Assembly (NCBI RefSeq): GCF_008691045.1 | Contig: NZ_VMSO01000005.1 | Location: forward strand, 1-64,000 | Source of the DNA: Mediterraneibacter catenae | Lineage (GTDB): Bacteria > Bacillota > Clostridia > Lachnospirales > Lachnospiraceae | Reading direction: 5' to 3' | DNA: 64,000 nucleotides | Shown: positions 1 through 8,479 of the stretch, piece by piece | How positions within the stretch are numbered: the first letter of the stretch is position 1 | How the letters are laid out: each line of letters begins with the position of its first letter | Notes under the pieces: model-generated | Seen by the model: the letters and a program-made list of their open reading frames with translations, nothing else | The model's database searches: none | What the model was told of the DNA's origin: nothing | Position numbers and translations under genes: made by a program

Positions 1-64
1 CGAATTACACCGTATTTGTCACTGTACATAAAGTAAATAAATATGATTATTTTAATTTTACATA

Positions 65-99
65 GTTTGCATCTACGTTTTACTTTTTAGTGGTATAAT
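65..99 (+). promoter_or_regulatory. Promoter of the MurR/RpiR gene
   Basis: An extended -10 (TGGTATAAT) ends at 99, 38 bases before the ATG. No good -35 lies at 17 bp (TTGCAT at 67-72 is 21 bp away), so recognition would rest on the TGn extension. A strong ribosome site AAAGGAG lies at 124-130. Confidence 0.5.
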
Positions 100-137
100 T
101 CATCTTAGCCATAGATACACAGCAAAGGAGTTTCTTT

Positions 138-980
138 ATGACTGATATATATTTTGTAAAGTCCGACGTCCATTTTACAAAAACAGAGAAGAAAATTATC
201 GAGTATATTATTGCCAGTCCGCAGGAGTTCATCCGCAGGAGTATCGGGGAAGTCGCGCGATGCATCGGCAGTTCGGAACCGACTGTTTCGCGCTTTGCAA
301 GGCATTGCGGATATGCGGATTTCAAGGAGCTGAAAAATGCCGTCCTGCAGCATGTGTCCGAAGAGAATCCTCCGGCAGGAAAGTTAAGTTCTACTCTGGG
401 AAACGAGTCTGCTTCTACGCCTGACGGATTTCTCCGGCGTCAGCAGTATTGTATCGAAAGGACACTGGAATTTCTTGATGATAAAATTCTGGATAATGCT
501 GCGGACGCGATCCTGGATGCTGAAACGATCTACGTGTACGCCAAAGGTGCCTCTGTGTCCATGGCTGATCTGCTCAAATTCCGACTGAACCGCTTTGGCA
601 GAAGAGTGATCCTTCTCCCCGCCGGCAGTTCAGAGCTCTTTGAATATATGAATTTCTTTACTGAAAAAGACCTTGTGATCCTCTTCGGATTTCAGAAGAC
701 GCCAAAGGAAGCATCGGTGCTTCTCGATTATCAGAAAAAAATACATTACAAATGCATCTTCTTCACAAGCCGTCTCTATCATTCACTGGATCATGAAACG
801 GTAATCCCTCTGTATGTTTTTCGGGGCGAGCCCTCAGAATACCATTCCATGGCAGCTCCCGCCGCCCTTCTCGACGCCCTTGTGGTAATGCTCGGAGCAA
901 AGCTTAAGGAAACCTCATCCGGACAGCTCGACAGCCTGTACAGATTAAAAGAGCATTATAAAACGGAGATCCCAAGGTAG
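138..980 (+). CDS. MurR/RpiR family transcriptional regulator (HTH-SIS)
   Basis: This is a 280-residue regulator of the RpiR type. An N-terminal HTH_6 domain covers about residues 1-77; the helix-turn-helix has the pattern SIGEVARCIGSSEPTVSRF. A sugar-isomerase (SIS) domain from about residue 120 to 265 normally binds a phosphosugar. AAAGGAG lies 7 bases before the ATG. Such regulators usually control amino-sugar or sugar-acid catabolism, but no catabolic gene adjoins it: the next genes are a PHP hydrolase and an ECF importer on the opposite strand, ending towards it. The ligand is unknown. Confidence 0.85.
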   Translation: MTDIYFVKSDVHFTKTEKKIIEYIIASPQEFIRRSIGEVARCIGSSEPTVSRFARHCGYADFKELKNAVLQHVSEENPPAGKLSSTLGNESASTPDGFLRRQQYCIERTLEFLDDKILDNAADAILDAETIYVYAKGASVSMADLLKFRLNRFGRRVILLPAGSSELFEYMNFFTEKDLVILFGFQKTPKEASVLLDYQKKIHYKCIFFTSRLYHSLDHETVIPLYVFRGEPSEYHSMAAPAALLDALVVMLGAKLKETSSGQLDSLYRLKEHYKTEIPR

Positions 981-991
981 GATCTCCGTTT
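961..991 (+). terminator. Hairpin terminator of the MurR/RpiR gene
   Basis: The arms AAACGGAGATCC (961-972) and GGATCTCCGTTT (980-991) are perfectly complementary with a 7-base loop that holds the stop codon region. The T-run is short (TTTAAAT), so termination may be partial. Confidence 0.55.
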
Positions 992-998
992 AAATACC

Positions 999-1151
999 TT
1001 CCTGATGGTCGTTCGACCGCGCCATTCGTAAAGCCGCACTAACGTGCTTACCGCGGCTCTGCCGCTTCTTTACTCATGTACTGGCGCTCGCCTCATCAGG
1101 AAAAGGCCGAAATGAACCTTATGCAAGCATAATTCATTCCAGCCTTTCCTG
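999..1151. repeat. Two overlapping large hairpins sharing an arm
   Basis: TTCCTGATG at 999-1007 pairs with CATCAGGAA at 1094-1102, and inside it GCGCCA (1019-1024) pairs with TGGCGC (1082-1087), enclosing further GC-rich arms. CAGGAAAAGGC (1097-1107) also pairs with GCCTTTCCTG (1142-1151) around an inner pair AATGAA/TTCATT. The two structures share the 1097-1102 arm and exclude each other. The position between convergent genes fits a terminator or palindromic repeat; no protein is apparent. Confidence 0.5.
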
Positions 1152-1169
1152 ATGGTCGAACTGGTTTCC

Positions 1170-1967
1170 TCATATCTCCGCACCTTTTAACAGTACAGAT
1201 ACGTAATCTCCGCCCAGCGCGTCGATTTCTTTTAGCGCACGTTTTAAGATTCCCGCTGACTCTACTTTAAAGCCGAGCGCATCAGACATCCGGATCTCAT
1301 ACGCACCTTTTGTGATCTCCGCTGCCAGATCCCGTACCGTATCGACGGTCCGGCTGAATTCATTCCAGACACATCCATACTGGAAGGACTGGTGTGTGTC
1401 GCTGCCTGCTACGAGCGGACGGTCCAGTCTGCGGGAGAGCGCCCTCATCTTCTCCCATGTGCCGTCGCAGTCTCGCGCCAGGTCTTTTCCGTTCACATCG
1501 AGGAAGAAAAATTTCTTCAGCATGTCATCCGGAAGTTCCGGAATGTGCCCTCCCTCTCTGTAGGGATGCCCCGCGCCGAAAATCACCGGATACTCTTCCA
1601 CCATTTCCGCGAGTTTTTCAAAAGGCAGGAATTTACCTTTCTCTTTATTCGGTTCCAGCCGCCGGTTCATCTCCAGGATGCACTCCATCGGCCCGATGAT
1701 CAGCGTGTGGCCGCCCTCAGCGATGTCCGTCTCCATACCCGGGAAGATTCGGAATCCGCTCTCTGTCACCAGGGAATCACCTTCTCTTGTGCAGCGTCCG
1801 GATATGTACCGGTATACTTCCTGAAATCCCAGCGTATTAAAATGCTCTGTCAGACAGAGGGCATCCAGACCTGTCTTCTGTGCTTCGCCAAAGAGCCAGT
1901 CCGTATATTCTTTTGAAAAGGGAAGCTTCTTGGCCAGTTTCCCGTGTGTGTGAAAATCAATTTTCAT
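1170..1967 (-). CDS. PHP-domain metal-dependent hydrolase
   Basis: This 265-residue protein has the motifs of the PHP phosphoesterase superfamily. H6 and H8 (DFHTH) and E41-H42 (LTEHF) supply early metal ligands. A GHPYREGG motif lies near residue 133 and AGSDTH near 190. Its size suits a histidinol-phosphatase-like or TrpH-like enzyme, but no histidine genes are near, so the substrate is unknown. AGGAGGATGAGAAC precedes the ATG. It is the last gene of the leftward run S component, ATPase, EcfT, PHP, with 15 bases to ecfT, so it is probably co-transcribed with the importer and may act on what that imports. Confidence 0.8.
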   Translation of the reverse strand: MKIDFHTHGKLAKKLPFSKEYTDWLFGEAQKTGLDALCLTEHFNTLGFQEVYRYISGRCTREGDSLVTESGFRIFPGMETDIAEGGHTLIIGPMECILEMNRRLEPNKEKGKFLPFEKLAEMVEEYPVIFGAGHPYREGGHIPELPDDMLKKFFFLDVNGKDLARDCDGTWEKMRALSRRLDRPLVAGSDTHQSFQYGCVWNEFSRTVDTVRDLAAEITKGAYEIRMSDALGFKVESAGILKRALKEIDALGGDYVSVLLKGAEI

Positions 1968-1982
1968 GTTCTCATCCTCCTG

Positions 1983-2807
1983 TTATAGTGCGACAGACAG
2001 CCCGATGCTTGCGCCTACCCACGCCGCCGAGATGCATAAAAAAATGATATCTGCCTGCGTGACTTTCAGCATTGATAACTTCATCTTCTTTACCTCCGGA
2101 TTCTGGATCGAATACCGGTATCCCCGAAGTTCCAGTGCCTCTACCGTAGTTCTGGAGCGTTTTGCTGTATTGAGCATCAGCGGGTAGAAAGCCTGTATGA
2201 TCATCTTGACCTGATATCCGAGATACCGGATTTTTCCGATCAAACCGTTTTTGTGGGGCGGATTGCCTCTGAGACGGTAGGACAGGAGGATATTCTGGAA
2301 CTCTTCCATCAGTACCGGCAGAATGCGGTAAGCAAAAGATATACTGAATGAGAGCTGTCCCGGGCAGCCGTACCAGAGCAGTCCGTTGGCCAGACGGTCC
2401 GGGTCAAGCCCGGAGAACACCGTGATCGATGCAAGCGATACGACCGCCACCTTCAGCGTCATTACAAGGAGCGGGGCGATCGTCTCTGTGTTTCCTCCGA
2501 AGAAGAGCGCCACGATAAAGAGATAACCGGTCTGTGAAAAGACGCCCACGCAGAACAGAAACAGAACAAGCGGAGCGATCTTCGCCGCTCTCGTGGTAAG
2601 CGCTACAAACACAAAGATCCCCAGCAGAAGCACCACATCGTTTAAGAACCACGGGACAAGTCCGAAAAACAGGTACCAGACGAGCAGGATGCGCGGGTCC
2701 AGTTTTGCGATCACCGTGTCATCGTTTCCATATGCATTTTTGAGCACCTGATTTCTCAGGAAATCAATGGATATTTTATCTAATATATTTTCTGAAAGTT
2801 TACGCAT
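1983..2807 (-). CDS. ECF transporter transmembrane (T) component
   Basis: This 274-residue integral membrane protein fits the EcfT/CbiQ family. Hydrophobic segments cluster around residues 25-130 and 245-270. The cytoplasmic loop carries LRGYRY near the end and RLRGNPP in the middle, which are the Arg-rich coupling-helix motifs that dock on the ATPases. It sits 5 bases after the double ATPase and 15 bases before the PHP gene. EcfT joins the ATPases to the substrate-binding S component. Confidence 0.85.
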   Translation of the reverse strand: MRKLSENILDKISIDFLRNQVLKNAYGNDDTVIAKLDPRILLVWYLFFGLVPWFLNDVVLLLGIFVFVALTTRAAKIAPLVLFLFCVGVFSQTGYLFIVALFFGGNTETIAPLLVMTLKVAVVSLASITVFSGLDPDRLANGLLWYGCPGQLSFSISFAYRILPVLMEEFQNILLSYRLRGNPPHKNGLIGKIRYLGYQVKMIIQAFYPLMLNTAKRSRTTVEALELRGYRYSIQNPEVKKMKLSMLKVTQADIIFLCISAAWVGASIGLSVAL

Positions 2808-2812
2808 ATCTC

Positions 2813-4528
2813 TTACCCCCGGAAATATTCCATGAATTCATCGATCGTAAAGCACGGATTCTCAATACCGAGAGTCCTTCCCATATCATAGATCTGCGGC
2901 GGGCGTATCCCCACCTGCTGACGCACATACATATCGGCAAAGATTTCCTCTTTTGTTCCGTCCGCGATCACATATCCCGCAGAAAGTACGATCAGGCGTT
3001 CCGCCCAGTCGCACACAAGCTGCATATCGTGTGTGGCGATGACAACAGTGTCCGTAACCCCTTTGAGGAGCTGAAGCGTCTTCATGATCTCCCGCCTCGT
3101 AGCGATATCCAGGTTCGCCGTAGGTTCGTCAAGGAGCAGGATCTCCGGCTGAAGAGCGATACCGATGGCAAGGGATGCCCGCCGCATCTGCCCGCCCGAG
3201 AGCAGCCTGCCGTCACGGTCCTGCAGATCCGTAAGACGGAACATCTCGAGCAGTTCATCCGTCCTCTTCTGATAATCTTCGACCTTTCTCACCATCATGG
3301 CATACTCGATATCCTTGCGGATAGAGTCTTTGATAAACATCTCCTCCGGGTTCTGATAGACTATCGAGATGCTGCGCCCCAGTTCTTCCTTGGGAAGATC
3401 CGCCGTCGGCCTTCCGTTTAGGAGCACCTGCCCGGACTCCGGGCGGATCAGGCCCATCATGAGTTTAAGCATGGTAGACTTGCCGGCTCCGTTGGACCCG
3501 ATCAGCGCGATCTTCTCTCCTTTTCCGATCTGAAGGGAAAAGTCATCAAAGATCTTCGGCGGCTCTCCTTTGACTGCACGGTATTTTACCGTCACATTTT
3601 TAAAGTCGATGATCGCGTCTCTCTGCTTCTGTCTTGTCACCGTCTGTTTGCAGGCCGGTCCTTTATTTTTCAGATAAGGCGTAAATACATGCATTCCCTC
3701 CTCTACATCTACCGGAAGCACCTGGTCTCTTTTAAGGAACGGCTCTTTCGGGAGAAGGCCGCCGTCGATCATCCGTTCTGTCGCGATCGCTACCTGCGGC
3801 GGGAATATGTTGCATGCCTGCAGCTCCTCCGTGCGGCGCATGGCCTCCTTTGCCGGCAGAGTCCACTGCACGGTTCCGTCTTTTAGGAGCATGACATGTC
3901 TGCAGTATTTTACGATATAGTCTGTGTGATGTTCGATCACGATGATCGTCTTGCCGTATTTCTCATTCAGCTCTTTTAACACATCATAGATTCCATCCGC
4001 ATGGGCGGGATCAAGCTGTGCAATAGGTTCGTCAAGGATCAGGATATCAGGGCTTAAAGCCGCAGTTCCCGCAAGGGCGAGCAGATGCTTCTGTCCTCCG
4101 GAGAGCTGCCATACATAATCACCGGTCTTAGATGACAATCCACAGACCTTCAGTGCTTCCCTGCCTTTCTCCTCATAGTCCGGCATGGCATAATTGAGGC
4201 ACGCATAGGACACGTCTTCCAGTACAGTCGGACAGACGATCTGGTTCTCAAAATCCTGATACACATACCCGACCTTGCGGGCAAGTGTACCGATCTCCTG
4301 CTCTTTCGTGTTCATTCCGTCGATGAGGACGTCGCCGTCCATGTCCCCGACGATAAAATGGGGGATCAGGCCGTTTAGTGTCTTACAAAGAGTAGATTTC
4401 CCGCAGCCGTTGTTTCCAACGATTGCAAGGAAATCCCCTTTTTCAATCTCTGCTGATGCATTTTTTAATGTCGGCTCTGATGCCCCCGGGTATGTAAATG
4501 TAAGATTTCTGATCTCTATAATACTCAC
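2813..4528 (-). CDS. ECF transporter double ATPase (two fused ABC domains)
   Basis: This 571-residue protein holds two complete ABC ATPase domains, like a fused EcfA1-EcfA2. The first has Walker A GNNGCGKST near residue 38, LSGGQKH, and the Walker B end LILDEP. The second has GSNGAGKST near 345, LSGGQMRR and LLLDEP. Both have downstream H-loops (IEHH, ATHD). The start is GTG with GGAAGGTG upstream. The set S-ATPase-T encoded together marks a dedicated (group I) ECF importer, in which T and ATPases serve one S component, rather than a shared vitamin module. Confidence 0.88.
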   Translation of the reverse strand: MSIIEIRNLTFTYPGASEPTLKNASAEIEKGDFLAIVGNNGCGKSTLCKTLNGLIPHFIVGDMDGDVLIDGMNTKEQEIGTLARKVGYVYQDFENQIVCPTVLEDVSYACLNYAMPDYEEKGREALKVCGLSSKTGDYVWQLSGGQKHLLALAGTAALSPDILILDEPIAQLDPAHADGIYDVLKELNEKYGKTIIVIEHHTDYIVKYCRHVMLLKDGTVQWTLPAKEAMRRTEELQACNIFPPQVAIATERMIDGGLLPKEPFLKRDQVLPVDVEEGMHVFTPYLKNKGPACKQTVTRQKQRDAIIDFKNVTVKYRAVKGEPPKIFDDFSLQIGKGEKIALIGSNGAGKSTMLKLMMGLIRPESGQVLLNGRPTADLPKEELGRSISIVYQNPEEMFIKDSIRKDIEYAMMVRKVEDYQKRTDELLEMFRLTDLQDRDGRLLSGGQMRRASLAIGIALQPEILLLDEPTANLDIATRREIMKTLQLLKGVTDTVVIATHDMQLVCDWAERLIVLSAGYVIADGTKEEIFADMYVRQQVGIRPPQIYDMGRTLGIENPCFTIDEFMEYFRG

Positions 4529-4570
4529 TTGCGGGCACCTTCCTGTTATCTCGTGTTCTTGATACGTTAC

Positions 4571-5410
4571 TTATGCTGACTGTCTGCTCCTGGCTCTGCT
4601 GCGGATCACGCCGATCACGATCAGCGCCACTACAACTGCTGCGACGATCGCAACAATGATCGCCGTCGTGCTCTCAGCCCATGCAGCTTCCCAGTCGATC
4701 AGTGCATATCCGCCTTTTGCCAGGAGCTGTGCCACGATCGCAACAACAAATCCTGCGAGACAAAGCCCGATAGACTTTGCAGAAAGCGCGCTTCCTGTCA
4801 TGGTCTTCTCGTCACGCGGTTTCATGCCGAGCAGCGGCTCGATCTTACCGTAGAGCTTCGGTACAAGGAACATGGTCGGCAGCATACAGAAGAGGATGCC
4901 GGAAAACAGAAGATCGTTGAGACAGGCGAATCCTTCTGTGGCAAATACACTTTCCGGAAGTCCCGCGACAGCCTCGAAGTCTTCCACTGCAAACTGCACT
5001 TTCAGGATATCTACCACAGTTCCCATGAAGAGCTGAAGGAATACACCAAAGATAGAAGCGCCTGCTACTGCCGCGCGGTTTCTCGGGTTCTTCACAAGGC
5101 GGCCTGCGACATAGACGCCGATCGTCACTGTGAGGAATTTCTCCAGTTCGCCTAAGCCCCCGAACTGCCCCAGCATGATCTCGCTGAATACGAGCTCGCC
5201 GGTCGCTGCGCCTAAGCCCGCGGAAAGCGGATCAAAGAGCATCGCCAGTGTCAGCGGGATAAACAGGAAGTACTCAACTGAGAACTCCACGATTCCCACC
5301 TGGAAGGACGGGATCAGCTCTGTAAACAAAGTCGCCAGTCCGTAAAGTGACATAGAAAGGACAAACACCATAAGTTTCTGTGACTGTGAAATCTTGTTTT
5401 GCGGATTCAT
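4571..5410 (-). CDS. ECF transporter S (substrate-binding) component, substrate unknown
   Basis: This is a 279-residue membrane protein with about six to seven hydrophobic helices and a basic C-terminal tail. The start at MNPQ is chosen because GGAGGAG lies 6 bases before it; a start 5 codons earlier would overlap this site. It leads the operon S-ATPase-T-PHP. Helices near residues 15-130 contain conserved-looking acidic and Gly residues (EYFLFIPL, GAATGELVF) typical of S components. The length exceeds most vitamin S components (about 180-200), through an extra C-terminal helix. No riboswitch that I can recognise precedes it, so the substrate cannot be inferred. Confidence 0.7.
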   Translation of the reverse strand: MNPQNKISQSQKLMVFVLSMSLYGLATLFTELIPSFQVGIVEFSVEYFLFIPLTLAMLFDPLSAGLGAATGELVFSEIMLGQFGGLGELEKFLTVTIGVYVAGRLVKNPRNRAAVAGASIFGVFLQLFMGTVVDILKVQFAVEDFEAVAGLPESVFATEGFACLNDLLFSGILFCMLPTMFLVPKLYGKIEPLLGMKPRDEKTMTGSALSAKSIGLCLAGFVVAIVAQLLAKGGYALIDWEAAWAESTTAIIVAIVAAVVVALIVIGVIRSRARSRQSA

Positions 5411-5580
5411 GATTATCTCCTCCATTACTCTCTTGTTCTTATCATTAACAGTTCAGCCATCTGATGAACTGCTTTAACTACAGTGCCTATTATAACGAGA
5501 TGAAGATATTGGTGAAATCACGAATCGATAAAATGTAAGTAAAATTTTCGTAAATACATTTTATGAAAGTTTTATTACAT

Positions 5581-5997
5581 TTACCATCCCTGAAACAGAT
5601 GTACACAGGCTCCGAATCCTTTACCCAAAGCCAGACTGATGACAAATACGGAGATATAACGTACGATGCGCGCACGCCGCATAAAGACTGGAAATACATT
5701 AAGGATCTCAGCCAGCGCCATTGCCCAGCATCCTACGAATATCCCTCCGAATATGCCGAATACAGCGAGTCCCCAGTCTCCCGCAGGTATCCCGATCTGA
5801 AAGACATAGACCAGATTACCCAGAATGCCTCCGAGCGCCGTACAGTCCTCATAGAAGAGGATCTGATCCGCCGTGTGCGTCCGGTCTGCAAAATCCGCGA
5901 TCACTCCCAGTTCCACAATAAAAGAAAAAAGGCCGCCCGCCACGGCGACCCCGGCGCTAAGTCCGATTACTGCCAGAAGTACCTGTTGTGCCCACAT
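5581..5997 (-). CDS. spoVAB: Stage V sporulation protein AB
   Basis: This small (138-residue) four-helix membrane protein matches SpoVAB in length, hydrophobic profile and position after spoVAA. The start MWAQQV is preferred over an upstream in-frame ATG because AAAGGAGAAGAG lies just before it. It overlaps the end of spoVAA by 41 bases, which implies translational coupling. The SpoVA proteins move dipicolinic acid into the forespore in Bacillus; SpoVAA and AB are accessory members of the set. The core spoVAC/D/E genes are not in this window. Confidence 0.8.
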   Translation of the reverse strand: MWAQQVLLAVIGLSAGVAVAGGLFSFIVELGVIADFADRTHTADQILFYEDCTALGGILGNLVYVFQIGIPAGDWGLAVFGIFGGIFVGCWAMALAEILNVFPVFMRRARIVRYISVFVISLALGKGFGACVHLFQGW

Positions 5998-6622
5998 CGA
6001 TCTCTTCTCCTTTCCGTTCTGCATCTTCGATCAGTGTCGTCTGGATATCATTTTCATACAGCCTCATCTGTATCTCCATCGGCGTAGGATCTACAGTGAA
6101 TCGTTTCCTGCCGAAATGATTAAAAAAGATCAGGATACCGGCTGTGATCCCGACAGAGTATGTTATCTCCAGTATCGTGAATCTGCCTGCATCCTGGCCG
6201 GTGACAAGCTCGTGCATCTGCCCGAAAAGCTTCGTCACATCTACATCATTATTGAATGCCATGATTGAAAAAGCCGCCCCGAAAAATGTCACCGCAGCCA
6301 CAAACACAGTCTTTATGATATGCCAGGCAAGTGCCGGCGTCTTCTGGTCTTCATAAGTCACGATAATATCCGCCTCTCCCAGATTCTGGACATCAGCCCC
6401 CGGGAATTTCTCATGGATGCAGGATATGATCTTAAGCACTGAGACCACACATCTCTGTCTCCCGCTTTTCTTAAACTTCACAATCCTGAGCGTTTTGATT
6501 TTGGCAAGCATCAGTTTGTCAGTGCATTCCATACTCAGGAGATCCCCCAGCGTTACATCGGGCTTCGTGACTTCTACATCCCTGTCCCCTTTGATATATA
6601 GAATTTTACTGTCAGATGCCAT
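5957..6622 (-). CDS. spoVAA: Stage V sporulation protein AA
   Basis: This 221-residue protein has a soluble N-terminal half (about residues 1-95, with the start pattern SKILYIKGDRDVEV) and two C-terminal membrane helices (about 100-125 and 150-172), the usual SpoVAA layout. Its start overlaps the end of the small ORF at 6612-6797 by 11 bases and its end overlaps spoVAB. Its position downstream of sigF suggests expression in the forespore with the sigF operon. Confidence 0.82.
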   Translation of the reverse strand: MASDSKILYIKGDRDVEVTKPDVTLGDLLSMECTDKLMLAKIKTLRIVKFKKSGRQRCVVSVLKIISCIHEKFPGADVQNLGEADIIVTYEDQKTPALAWHIIKTVFVAAVTFFGAAFSIMAFNNDVDVTKLFGQMHELVTGQDAGRFTILEITYSVGITAGILIFFNHFGRKRFTVDPTPMEIQMRLYENDIQTTLIEDAERKGEEIDVGTTGTSGSNRT

Positions 6623-6797
6623 CCGCTCTTTCCTCCTCTGACAGCAGAGTCACACCTCTGCAATCCTGCACCCGGATCAGGAATCCCTCACTGCCGTTCT
6701 CTGACGGCACGCTGAAATAATACAGGACACCGATCACAACTGCCGCCAGAACAACAACGAGAAGGCAGATCCATATCTTTTTCTTTCCGTCATCCAT
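6612..6797 (-). CDS. Small single-pass membrane protein in the sigF operon
   Basis: This 61-residue ORF has one hydrophobic helix (about residues 8-28, IWICLLVVVLAAVVIGVLYY) and a polar C-terminal tail. I start it at the ATG at 6797, which has AGGTGG upstream. It lies 90 bases after sigF and overlaps spoVAA by 11 bases, so it is probably translated with the sporulation genes. I do not recognise a family. A role in the forespore membrane is inferred from position alone. Confidence 0.6.
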   Translation of the reverse strand: MDDGKKKIWICLLVVVLAAVVIGVLYYFSVPSENGSEGFLIRVQDCRGVTLLSEEERADGI

Positions 6798-6887
6798 TGT
6801 ATCCACCTGTCCTTTCTGTGGATTAGTATTCGGGTTTGCGGAAAAATTATGCATCTTAAAATATTTTACCGCATGTTTTCTCAGAAT

Positions 6888-7604
6888 TTATGAGCCTCTC
6901 TTTTTAAGATTCTCCATGATCTTCTTTTCCATCCTTGATACCTGTACCTGAGAGATTCCCATGATCTTTCCCACATCGGACTGTGTCCGGTCGGCAAAAT
7001 AACGCAGCCATATGAGCCGCCTCTCCTGCGGATCCAGAGACTCCAGCAGCTGTTTTAATACGATCCGGTCCAGGATCTTGTCCTCACTTTTTTCCTTTTC
7101 TTCAATCTTGTCCAACAGACGGATCTCACTTCCTTCTTTCTGGTGGATCGGACGGTAGAGGGAATCCACTTCTCCCCCTGCCTCCATCGCCTGCACCAGT
7201 TCCTCTTTCTCTACTCCCAGCTCTTCTGAGAGCTCGTCCATTGTAGGCTCCCTGCCCAGTCTGTCCGTGAGCCGCTCTCCGGCCTTCAGACTTTTCCAGG
7301 AGAGTTCTTTTAAAGAGCGGCTGACCTTGATCATTCCGTCGTCCCGCAGGAACCGCTTGATCTCTCCGGAGATCATAGGGACCGCATAAGTGGAAAATTT
7401 CACATCATAAGACAGATCAAACTTATCGATCGCTTTGAGCAGACCGATACTTCCGATCTGAAAGAGGTCCTCCGTCTCCACCCCGCGTCCGCCGAAACGC
7501 TTCACAACGCACCAGATCAGCCCGATATTCTCCTCTACAAGCTGTTCTCTCGCCTCTTTATCCCCGTCGTGTGATCTCCTGATCAAAGCGATTGTGTGGT
7601 CCAT
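6888..7604 (-). CDS. sigF: RNA polymerase sporulation sigma factor SigF
   Basis: This 238-residue sigma-70 family protein is the size of forespore sigma-F. Region 2 is visible as NIGLIWCVVKRF, the core-binding DLFQIGSIGLLKAIDKFD, and the -10-reading FSTYAVPMISGEIKRFLRDDG. Region 4 ends with the helix-turn-helix RTQSDVGKIMGISQVQVSRMEKKIM. It follows spoIIAB with a 22-base overlap and has its own AAGGGAG site. In Bacillus and Clostridia it is held inactive by SpoIIAB until septation and then directs early forespore transcription. Confidence 0.93.
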   Translation of the reverse strand: MDHTIALIRRSHDGDKEAREQLVEENIGLIWCVVKRFGGRGVETEDLFQIGSIGLLKAIDKFDLSYDVKFSTYAVPMISGEIKRFLRDDGMIKVSRSLKELSWKSLKAGERLTDRLGREPTMDELSEELGVEKEELVQAMEAGGEVDSLYRPIHQKEGSEIRLLDKIEEKEKSEDKILDRIVLKQLLESLDPQERRLIWLRYFADRTQSDVGKIMGISQVQVSRMEKKIMENLKKRGS

Positions 7605-8038
7605 ATCTCCCTTCCTTTTCCGACGGTCTTCTTCATCTTCACGCGGGTGCCTTTTCCCGGTTCAGACTCCACTTCCACGCTGTCCATGAAAGCCTCCATG
7701 AACGCAAATCCCATGCCTGAACGGTCCTGTTCCGGCATTGTCGTAAACATCGGCTGCATTGCTTTCTGTACATCTTCTATTCCTCTGCCGCTGTCACTGA
7801 CTTCTACTGTAAGCACATTTTCTGATATCCTGCACCGGATAGATACTTTATGCACTTCATTTGCATATCCGTGTATGATCGCATTTGTCACCGCCTCTGA
7901 CACAGCGGTCTTAACATCTGCCACTTCTTCTACTGTAGGATTAAGCTGGGTCATAAATGACGCCACCGCCACTCTGGCAAATCCTTCATTTTCCGAACGG
8001 CTGTCGAATCTGATCTCCATTTCATTCGTATTTTTCAT
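7583..8038 (-). CDS. spoIIAB: Anti-sigma F factor / serine kinase SpoIIAB
   Basis: This 151-residue GHKL-type kinase has the N-box EAVTNAIIHGY near residues 48-58, a G1 box SDSGRG and a G2 box RSGMGFAFME. SpoIIAB binds sigma-F and phosphorylates SpoIIAA using ATP. Its start overlaps the spoIIAA stop by 4 bases (ATGA) and its end runs 22 bases into sigF, the conserved three-gene order of endospore formers. Confidence 0.93.
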   Translation of the reverse strand: MKNTNEMEIRFDSRSENEGFARVAVASFMTQLNPTVEEVADVKTAVSEAVTNAIIHGYANEVHKVSIRCRISENVLTVEVSDSGRGIEDVQKAMQPMFTTMPEQDRSGMGFAFMEAFMDSVEVESEPGKGTRVKMKKTVGKGREIWTTQSL

Positions 8039-8349
8039 GCTCTTTCCTCCTCATAGATCTGCATTATTTTCGTCACCCCTGAAAGTGTCAGTATCTTTTT
8101 GATCCTTGCATTTGTGTGGACCGCCCACACTTCTCCGCCGATCAGACTGACAGTCTTATATCTTCCCATGATAACCCCTATTCCCGAACTGTCCATAAAG
8201 TCCGTCATCTCAAAATCAAAGATCACATATTTAATGTGGTTTCTGTCGATCACGGCATCTGCCTCCCTCTTGATCTCCTCCGCATTGTGGTGATCCACCT
8301 CGCGGGGCAGATAAATCGTCAGACAGTTCTCCTGAACCTGATATTTCAT
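8035..8349 (-). CDS. spoIIAA: Anti-sigma F factor antagonist SpoIIAA
   Basis: This 104-residue STAS-domain protein carries the DSSG phosphorylation motif at residues 53-56 (FMDSSGIGVIMGRYK). The start at MKYQ is chosen because GAGGAGGAG lies 5 bases upstream; a longer reading frame would run into the terminator at 8407-8440. Unphosphorylated SpoIIAA frees sigma-F from SpoIIAB. I could not identify a convincing sigma-H promoter in the 57 bases between that terminator and the gene. Confidence 0.93.
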   Translation of the reverse strand: MKYQVQENCLTIYLPREVDHHNAEEIKREADAVIDRNHIKYVIFDFEMTDFMDSSGIGVIMGRYKTVSLIGGEVWAVHTNARIKKILTLSGVTKIMQIYEEERA

Positions 8350-8406
8350 ACTACTCCTCCTCGTTTTTATCAGCCACCCGGTCCCAGTTTCTGTAATTTG
8401 GCCGAG

Positions 8407-8440
8407 TAAAAAGGGACATACCATCCGGTACATCCCTTTT
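8407..8440 (-). terminator. Terminator of the TPR gene, upstream of spoIIAA
   Basis: On the minus strand, AAAAGGGATGTACC and GGTATGTCCCTTTTT form a 14-bp stem (two G-U pairs) with a GGAT loop and a T-run. It separates the TPR gene from the spoIIA operon. Confidence 0.75.
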
Positions 8441-8479
8441 CATTCGTATCTTAATATAACTGTTACGTGTTTATCCGGT

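Noticed and set aside
5426-5580. Riboswitch before the ECF S component
   Set aside because: The leader has only a simple CAGTTCA/TGAACTG hairpin and none of the conserved boxes of vitamin riboswitches known to me.
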